Source of the DNA: a virus
Direction: 5' to 3' (one strand)
IMG/VR virus record: IMGVR_UViG_3300000117_000016
Location: 14,420-78,419 of that record
DNA length: 64,000 bases
In this document: positions 59,071 through 64,000 of the stretch, piece after piece
How the letters are laid out: each line of letters starts with the position of its first letter
Position numbering within the stretch: the first letter of the stretch is position 1
The notes under the pieces: generated by a model
What the model was told of the DNA's origin: nothing
The model's input: only the letters and a program-made list of their open reading frames with translations
Databases searched by the model: none
Made by a program: the position numbers and the translations under genes

Positions 59071-59833
59071 CTTTTATAATCTCTTCTAAAAGTTTTTGTG
59101 TTTTAGTTATCCATTCAGCATAATCACTTATTCTTGTACTACACCCAACATCACCAAAATCAGAATCACTTTTACCATCAGTTGCATATACATAAGAATT
59201 TATGCCTGCAATTTTTTTATCTATAAATAAACCACCACCACTATCTCCTGGTGATATTAAAAACTCTAATGTTGTTTTGGGTTCTGTATGAACAGAATAT
59301 GTTAAACAATTATCATTAATAGCATCGATAACATTAGACCCTGCTCGTCTTTTGTTGTCAAAAGTACCTGTAGTATAGCCACTATTAAAGTCACCATGAT
59401 AACCATATCCAGCTAGTCCACAAACTTTACCTTTTTCATTAGTATCAGTATAGAGTTCTGGATAATAATCTAACTTTAAAGGTCTTTGTAATCTAGCTAT
59501 AGCGATATCGTTTTTACCCATAACTTTACTATCGTAATCAATATGAACTGCCACTATTGAACAGGGATATGCTTTACCCTCATATAAAACGTGTTGGCTG
59601 ATAGAGCCTGTGACTACATGAGCAGCGGTTAATATGTAATATTCATTTATAACTACACAGGAGGCTCTGAATTGAGTGTTTAGCTTATCTCCTAGAATAC
59701 CAACAATAGGTAATACACACTCATATTTTTCGCCATATTCTACATATTTTGAGTCTGGTGTTGCTGGGTCAATAGTTCCGCAATAAGCCTGAATAGGCAT
59801 CAGCAATAACAGAGCCAAGACAAGGTATTTCAT
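59057..59833 (-). CDS. Secreted trypsin-like serine protease (S1)
   Basis: 258 aa. The first 18 residues (MKYLVLALLLLMPIQAYC) form a Sec signal peptide. The chymotrypsin triad is H72 (LTAAHVV), D109 (KNDIAIARL) and S198 (PGDSGGG). Cys pairs CVV...CSI and CGLAG..CLTY would make disulfides after export. It probably acts in the host periplasm or outside. It could process envelope or surface proteins, or aid lysis; not typical for phages. Confidence 0.9.
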   Translation of the reverse strand: MKYLVLALLLLMPIQAYCGTIDPATPDSKYVEYGEKYECVLPIVGILGDKLNTQFRASCVVINEYYILTAAHVVTGSISQHVLYEGKAYPCSIVAVHIDYDSKVMGKNDIAIARLQRPLKLDYYPELYTDTNEKGKVCGLAGYGYHGDFNSGYTTGTFDNKRRAGSNVIDAINDNCLTYSVHTEPKTTLEFLISPGDSGGGLFIDKKIAGINSYVYATDGKSDSDFGDVGCSTRISDYAEWITKTQKLLEEIIKDAKS

Positions 59834-59845
59834 ACAATACCCCTT

Positions 59846-60157
59846 TCATTTAAAGGGTTTTCTCTTTACCTTATGATAATACACCTTAGAATCTTCTATT
59901 ACATTTACATTCCAACTTTTATAATTCATAAGATGACCAAAAAGAAAATGGCAATATTTATCGCATAATGTGATAAGATTATCTGGATCAAGTTCTTTTG
60001 ACGGGTCTAAATGTACCGGAACTATGTGATGTACTTCAGGCTTTTTACATGAACCACATGCTTGGCAACAAGGTTGCTTTGCTATATGTTGCTTTCTAAG
60101 TGCTGACCAGCCGGGACTCCTGACAGCATATCTGACTTCTTTTTTAAACGGCCACAT
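59846..60157 (-). CDS. HNH endonuclease
   Basis: 103 aa. HNH core KQPCCQACGSCKKPEVHHIVPVHLDP, then LITLCDKYCHFLFGHL. Tetrahedral Cys ligands are CQAC and CDKYC. Small HNH proteins are used by phages as terminase-associated nickases or homing nucleases; here context (ThyX, proteases) does not decide. Confidence 0.85.
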   Translation of the reverse strand: MWPFKKEVRYAVRSPGWSALRKQHIAKQPCCQACGSCKKPEVHHIVPVHLDPSKELDPDNLITLCDKYCHFLFGHLMNYKSWNVNVIEDSKVYYHKVKRKPFK

Positions 60158-60158
60158 T

Positions 60159-60797
60159 TTACCAACCTAATGCTTGAGATATAATTGGGAATTGCTCCAC
60201 AAAAATATCTTTACACCGATTGGCTATATCCATGTGTTCTTTTTGGGTTCCGTTTGCTGTTCTAAGTTGCATGTAATGCATCCACGACCTCACACTACCA
60301 CTCATATATAAACGGGTGGGGGTAGCTAAGGGTAAAACAAAACGAGCGCATTCTTTGGCTACTCCATCTCTTAGCATATCGTCATATATAGCTTTAGATT
60401 TTGCAAAATGTTGTCTCATCAAAGTATTATATTTAATAATTAATTCTTGAGGTAGATCGTCAATACTATTCTGTCTATTTTTATTATCTTGTGTTCTTAG
60501 TTTAGGTATAGGAATTTCTTCTGTTAAATAACTAGCATCCGCATACCTCTGACTAAACTCTTGGAAAGTAAAACTCCTATGTCTTAATACTTGTGCAGCG
60601 ATACCTCTGCTAGTATTAATCTCAAGAGTCATAAATGCCATTTCAAATATAGACCAGTGTTGATGATCTATACAATACTTTAGTAATTTAGAAATATTCT
60701 CATTGTCTTGATTATTAGGATTGGACACTCTTGCACAATATGCTATATTCTTTTCTGCATCTGGAGTGACACTGACTAGCTTAACTGTTTGATTCAT
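60159..60797 (-). CDS. thyX: FAD-dependent thymidylate synthase
   Basis: 212 aa. VLRHRSFTFQEFSQRYADAS contains the RHR-x7-S ThyX motif, and ARFVLPLATPTRLYMSGSVRSWMHYMQLR is the conserved C-terminal block. It makes dTMP from dUMP using methylene-tetrahydrofolate, NADPH and FAD. It works with dCMP deaminase (22577-23044) and the class II reductase. It overlaps the next upstream gene by 17 nt. Confidence 0.93.
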   Translation of the reverse strand: MNQTVKLVSVTPDAEKNIAYCARVSNPNNQDNENISKLLKYCIDHQHWSIFEMAFMTLEINTSRGIAAQVLRHRSFTFQEFSQRYADASYLTEEIPIPKLRTQDNKNRQNSIDDLPQELIIKYNTLMRQHFAKSKAIYDDMLRDGVAKECARFVLPLATPTRLYMSGSVRSWMHYMQLRTANGTQKEHMDIANRCKDIFVEQFPIISQALGW

Positions 60798-60954
60798 TAT
60801 TGCCTTTCCACCATTTAACTATTCTTTCCCATACAGGTTTAAAAAACCACAGAGCAATATACGCGACAACTGCTTCTATAGCTTTCCCAAATACTGTAGT
60901 CATTGTTATTGACTGTTTTTTAATTGGTTTGTCTTTACCATGCTGATCGTTCAT
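60781..60954 (-). CDS. Small single-pass membrane protein
   Basis: 57 aa from ATG 60954. KAIEAVVAYIALWFFKPVWERIV contains one transmembrane helix; the flanks are basic (QHGKDKPIKKQSI) and end WWKGNNESNS. It overlaps the thyX start and the preceding gene. Function unknown. Confidence 0.55.
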   Translation of the reverse strand: MNDQHGKDKPIKKQSITMTTVFGKAIEAVVAYIALWFFKPVWERIVKWWKGNNESNS

Positions 60955-61198
60955 ATTCAATTTCTTTCTGTAACTGCTCTTGAGCATATCTTTTTTGATG
61001 TTCTATATGCTTGTTATCAGTTATATCATTGTAAATGTTCATAGCTATTTTACTCAAGCTATTTGTAGTACCATGTCTTGCAGGATCATCTAGTAATTTC
61101 CACTCATAATTATAAGGATTAGCTTCATCACCAGATTTCTCTCTGTCAATTTTATAACCCTTATCCTTAGCCCATTTTTTTATATTAGTCCAATTCAT
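60935..61198 (-). CDS. Small charged protein
   Basis: 87 aa. MNWTNIKKWAKDKGYKIDREK followed by YNYEWKLLDDPARHGTTNSLSK, then a helical tail QKRYAQEQLQKEIEYERSAW. No known family. It overlaps its neighbours by 4 and 20 nt. Confidence 0.6.
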   Translation of the reverse strand: MNWTNIKKWAKDKGYKIDREKSGDEANPYNYEWKLLDDPARHGTTNSLSKIAMNIYNDITDNKHIEHQKRYAQEQLQKEIEYERSAW

Positions 61199-61494
61199 TT
61201 TTTATAACTCCTAGTTTCAGGATCATACTCTCGCATATCCTTATCATATCTTTTCCATGCTTCCATGTGTTTAACCGCAATCATTTGCTTTTCTTGTCTC
61301 ATTTGTTGCAGCATTTGATGTTCTATTAATTTATAAAGATCATCTATATGTCCTCTAACCTCATGGCAATTACCTATACCGTCAAGAACTTGAGATATGT
61401 GTTGCCTAACTTCCGGCTGAAAACAAGAATACTTTAAAGGCAGCTTGTCCTTCTTGCTCATCTGTTTATATTCGTCAGGTTGTTTGGAGGTCAT
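61195..61494 (-). CDS. Small helical protein
   Basis: 99 aa. PLKYSCFQPEVRQHISQVLD and HEVRGHIDDLYKLIEHQMLQQ are helical, and the tail is basic. No recognisable domain. It overlaps both neighbours. Confidence 0.6.
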   Translation of the reverse strand: MTSKQPDEYKQMSKKDKLPLKYSCFQPEVRQHISQVLDGIGNCHEVRGHIDDLYKLIEHQMLQQMRQEKQMIAVKHMEAWKRYDKDMREYDPETRSYKK

Positions 61495-61714
61495 TCTTTA
61501 ATCTTTCATAAGACTCTAAGGCATCCTGCAAGCATGTTATGAGTTTAAACAATTCCATGCTTTGTGTATTAGTAATATCTTCAATAGTATCAAATTGATC
61601 TAACATATGTTTAATAATATTATTATAGCCTACTTGACTTGCAAAATCTTTAATCTGATTCTTAACATTAAGGTATTCCAATTCTTTTCTATCATTATCG
61701 GATAATTTAGACAT
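61475..61714 (-). CDS. Small helical protein
   Basis: 79 aa from ATG 61714. The first in-frame codons further upstream lack a good site; AGAAGG lies 3-5 nt upstream of this ATG. Helical throughout (MSKLSDNDRKELEYLNVKN, MLDQFDTIEDITNTQSMELF). Function unknown. Overlaps the next gene. Confidence 0.55.
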   Translation of the reverse strand: MSKLSDNDRKELEYLNVKNQIKDFASQVGYNNIIKHMLDQFDTIEDITNTQSMELFKLITCLQDALESYERLKNDLQTT

Positions 61715-62057
61715 GAACCTTCTTTCCTTTATATAAATAACCACCATTAGATTGGCACACTTCTAGTATCTTGTTAAAATCTCTTTCCAAATTGTATCTA
61801 GCATCTTTAGCTGGAGCATTCCAAGTTGCTGCTTTGTAAATATCCAGCGTATCATTTTCAAGAAATGCGTGAACACTATCACTACCGCTGGTGGTTTTAA
61901 TAATCTTAGTGTACTTCTTATTAATCTTAAACCAGAAGTATGTAGTCTTTTGCTCTTTAGACCATTTCCCATGCTCTTTAGCAAACGCCTTATGCTCTAA
62001 TACTTCGCACCATTCTTCTACAAAATTTAAATACTCATGAATCATAATACTATACAC
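61707..62057 (-). CDS. Hypothetical protein upstream of ruvB-like gene
   Basis: 116 aa from GTG 62057, where AAAGG is about 6 nt upstream; ATG 62045 is too far. FWFKINKKYTKIIKTTSGSDSVHAFLEN and IYKAATWNAPAKDARYNLERDFNKIL suggest an alpha/beta protein. It overlaps the RuvB-like gene's stop by 8 nt. No known family. Confidence 0.6.
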   Translation of the reverse strand: MYSIMIHEYLNFVEEWCEVLEHKAFAKEHGKWSKEQKTTYFWFKINKKYTKIIKTTSGSDSVHAFLENDTLDIYKAATWNAPAKDARYNLERDFNKILEVCQSNGGYLYKGKKVHV

Positions 62058-62943
62058 CGTTTACCTTTCCTAATACTCTACCTCTTTGTGTTCTTCTAAC
62101 GTAACCTTTTCTTATCATATATGGCTCAATACTATTCTCAATAGTTTCCATAGCGATACCTGTAAGACTTGACATAGCTTTTAGACCAAGAGGATTACCT
62201 CTGTTTGACTGTAAAACATTTAAATATTTCTTATCATTTTCATCAAAGCCGTGTTCGTCAATACCCTGCATACCATATATCTTTTCTAGATTTTTTTCTT
62301 GAGGATAAAAAGATGTATAGCTTTTATACCATTGAAGTCTAGCATTTAAAATTCTAGGAGTACCTTTGCTTCTCTGAGCAATATCCAATAAGTCTTGATC
62401 AGATATGTCAATATTCATATTATCACAATTCGACCTTGCTAGTTTTGCTAGGACATCTGGAGTATAAAAAGAAAGATGTTCTTTAATTGTAAAACGATCA
62501 TAGAAAGGTTGGCTTAAACTGCCGCCACTTGTTGTAGCACCTACCATTGTAAAACTGGGAATGTCAATAGTTTCTGGATCGCCTTCAATCACTAAATCCA
62601 TTTTAAAATCTTCCATTACAGGATACAAAAACTCTTCTACTAATTTAGGCAGTCTGTGGATTTCGTCAATAAACAATACTGAATTTAATGTCATGGTCAT
62701 AAGATATGGCAAAATACCTTTTATGTTCCTGACATTTGCGGCATTGACTGTATACATATTGACACCTAACTCTGACGCAATCGCACTTGCTATGGTGGTC
62801 TTGCCGAGGCCGGGAGGCCCGTCTATTAAAACATGAGGCATTGAAGTCTGCGGATTTTTACAACCACATACAGAAATCTTTAGGCGTTCTACTACAGCAT
62901 CTTGACCAATAATATCATCAAACTTCTGTGGTCTTAGATTCAT
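62050..62943 (-). CDS. ruvB: RuvB-like Holliday junction branch migration ATPase
   Basis: 297 aa. NLRPQKFDDIIGQDAVVERL, Walker A IDGPPGLGKTT (42-50), Walker B SVLFIDEIHRL (88-98), MVGATTSGGSLSQPFYDRF (sensor and arginine finger) and the C-terminal winged helix IEPYMIRKGYVRRTQRGRVLG give the RuvB family signature. It drives branch migration in recombination. A RuvA-like domain is encoded in the next gene. Confidence 0.9.
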   Translation of the reverse strand: MNLRPQKFDDIIGQDAVVERLKISVCGCKNPQTSMPHVLIDGPPGLGKTTIASAIASELGVNMYTVNAANVRNIKGILPYLMTMTLNSVLFIDEIHRLPKLVEEFLYPVMEDFKMDLVIEGDPETIDIPSFTMVGATTSGGSLSQPFYDRFTIKEHLSFYTPDVLAKLARSNCDNMNIDISDQDLLDIAQRSKGTPRILNARLQWYKSYTSFYPQEKNLEKIYGMQGIDEHGFDENDKKYLNVLQSNRGNPLGLKAMSSLTGIAMETIENSIEPYMIRKGYVRRTQRGRVLGKVNGV

Positions 62944-63352
62944 CTATCGCTCCAAAATCAAAAACAATCTTCTTAACCAATTCAGACACGCTATCTGTAT
63001 TATACTTGATGTGAGTCTTTTCTGCAAGAGTCCTCGCCTCTTCTTTTTCAAATCCGTAAGAAACTAATGTAATGGCGCATCTTTGGATTATGTCTAAACT
63101 ACTATCGTCTTTTTTAGGTTGTGTCTTAACCTTTTTTGTTTTCTTTGTTTTATTGTCCTTAACAAATTTAAAGTTTATACTATCTATTCTTTTAGGCATA
63201 ATAATAACGTCACAAGAATAGCAAACTATTTTATATTTAGGGGTCTGGTTTTCTTTCAGACTAATCCAATGCTCTGAACCACAATCATGACAAATATATT
63301 TTAAATGAATATCTGCCTCTTTTGGCTTGTCATTTTTTTGAGTTTTTATCAT
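62918..63352 (-). CDS. Zinc-ribbon protein with RuvA domain III-like C terminus
   Basis: 144 aa from ATG 63352 (ATGA overlap). A zinc ribbon near the start has C21/C24 (CHDC) and C44/C47 (CYSC). Residues about 85-134 (LDIIQRCAITLVSYGFEKEEARTLAEKTH, then SVSELVKKIVFDFG) match the small three-helix C-terminal domain III of RuvA, which contacts RuvB. It overlaps the ruvB-like gene by 26 nt, so it probably encodes a RuvB-binding adaptor. Confidence 0.6.
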   Translation of the reverse strand: MIKTQKNDKPKEADIHLKYICHDCGSEHWISLKENQTPKYKIVCYSCDVIIMPKRIDSINFKFVKDNKTKKTKKVKTQPKKDDSSLDIIQRCAITLVSYGFEKEEARTLAEKTHIKYNTDSVSELVKKIVFDFGAIDESKTTEV

Positions 63353-63750
63353 TGGTCTTTTACCCAAAATACAAAGTCATTTTTATCATTATCAAATGCA
63401 GATTCCACTAAACCTTTAGCAACTAAGCCCTTAACGATATTGGATACCATTCTGCGATTCATTTGAATAAGTATTTCATCGTAGTCGTCTTCTTTTATTT
63501 TATAATAAAGATCATCTTTACTAAGAACCCTAACAAGGAATGGCTTAAAGATTGCTCTGCATTCTCCAAAAGGTAATAAAGATTCTATCTCTTTTTCGTC
63601 TTCTTGGTCTGTAGAAGCATCAACCTTTTGCAAGAACTCTGTATCCGTTAAATCATCATTATCTTCATCAAAGTTGTGATAAATAATCTTTCTGCTAAAT
63701 TTGATTAACTTATCTACATTGACTACTTCTAACCATCCGTCTTCTTTCAT
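63349..63750 (-). CDS. Hypothetical protein upstream of the RuvA-like gene
   Basis: 133 aa. Acidic N-terminal half (DNDDLTDTEFLQKVDASTDQEDEKEIESLLPFGE) and a C-terminal half with possible winged-helix character (MNRRMVSNIVKGLVAKGLVESAF). The segment resembles the winged-helix recognition helix. It might bind DNA. It starts at ATG 63750. Confidence 0.6.
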   Translation of the reverse strand: MKEDGWLEVVNVDKLIKFSRKIIYHNFDEDNDDLTDTEFLQKVDASTDQEDEKEIESLLPFGECRAIFKPFLVRVLSKDDLYYKIKEDDYDEILIQMNRRMVSNIVKGLVAKGLVESAFDNDKNDFVFWVKDQ

Positions 63751-63758
63751 AATAAACC

Positions 63759-64000
63759 TCAGTTTAATATACTGTGCAAGTCTTTATAATAACTTGGCTG
63801 TTTTAAATAGTGTGCTGCGTTTGATGATATATGTGCTTTCCACATTGCATTGATTTTATCGCAAACAAAATATTCTTTCTTCCAGATAGCTTCCTCGTAA
63901 TGATTGCTCCCCAGATACATAAAGTATGTTTGCTTTGATGTATCTTGGGGAGTCGAATCACTCACAGGAAATTTTTTAGGTTTAACGACCCAAGTATTTT
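63759..64000 (-). CDS. Partial hypothetical protein running off the window edge
   Basis: The frame stays open from the stop at 63759 to the right edge. The codons upstream of the apparent GTG start (63965) read NTWVVKPKKFPVSDS, so the true start is beyond position 64000. Visible sequence: MYLGSNHYEEAIWKKEYFVCDK, NAMWKAHISSNAAHYLK. No family recognised. Confidence 0.6.
   Translation of the reverse strand, partial: NTWVVKPKKFPVSDSTPQDTSKQTYFMYLGSNHYEEAIWKKEYFVCDKINAMWKAHISSNAAHYLKQPSYYKDLHSILN

Noticed and set aside
1-64000. tRNA genes, CRISPR arrays or attachment sites.
   Set aside because: No gap is large enough for a tRNA outside reading frames except those at 22476 and 58065, which contain none; no regularly spaced repeats were seen and no integrase gene is present.

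Overview
The window is one continuous piece of a large, AT-rich tailed double-stranded DNA phage genome (Caudoviricetes). This is inferred from a phage-type replication and nucleotide module, virion-like proteins, a phage-like sigma factor and extremely tight gene packing. Every gene I can support lies on the minus strand, usually with 1-35 nt overlaps or ATGA/GTGA stop-start junctions. The largest gene-free gap is about 100 bases, so no stretch of 300 bases lacks a gene. I see no rRNA, tRNA, CRISPR array or insertion sequence, and no recognisable terminase, portal, major capsid protein or classical endolysin. The gene repertoire resembles phages of aquatic metagenomes; the host cannot be read from the sequence. 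Both window ends cut genes.

Reading in transcription order (high to low coordinates), 64000-60000 holds small unknown proteins, a RuvB ATPase next to a zinc-ribbon/RuvA-domain-III-like protein, ThyX and an HNH nuclease. 60000-53000 holds two secretion-type serine proteases (trypsin-like and subtilisin-like), a 59-residue gene with its own promoter, a macro-domain protein, a deoxyribosyltransferase-like protein, GMP reductase and two glycosyltransferases. 53000-42000 is virion-like: a tandemly duplicated gene pair (proline-rich fibre-like protein plus small companion), a PAP2 phosphatase, a sigma factor, a ClpP-like protease, a degenerate DeoC-like protein and several low-complexity structural candidates. 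42000-35000 is a run of small membrane proteins with a papain-like protease, a membrane-anchored ComEA-like protein and a sulfotransferase.

37500-23000 is an accessory glycan locus. It has about ten glycosyltransferases or related proteins, a GDP-mannose 3,5-epimerase-like protein, and a contiguous set that looks like a route to a CMP-activated keto-sugar acid (DRE-TIM aldolase, HAD phosphatase, SDR, cytidylyltransferase, and a GT29/sialyltransferase-like protein). Methyltransferases, a YjbQ protein and sulfotransferases accompany it. A second small glycan cluster lies at 1600-6300.

23000-6300 is the DNA metabolism core: dCMP deaminase, class II ribonucleotide reductase, PhoH, HNH nuclease, RecA, Vsr-like nuclease, DnaB helicase, DnaG primase, dNMP kinase, RecB-like nuclease, a DNA polymerase III alpha subunit split into two genes with a DnaQ-type exonuclease between them, and SSB. 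A Rad52/ERF-like annealing protein candidate and an EDxHD-type nuclease sit near the left end.

Three strong sigma-70-type promoters, all with 16-bp spacing, precede ssb, the ribonucleotide reductase gene and the 59-residue gene. The most unusual items are the split polymerase, the RuvB-RuvA(III) pairing, the keto-sugar/CMP-transferase/sialyltransferase-like set, the duplicated proline-rich gene pair with its shared N-terminal tag, and a nuclease gene whose conserved N terminus lies upstream of any ATG.
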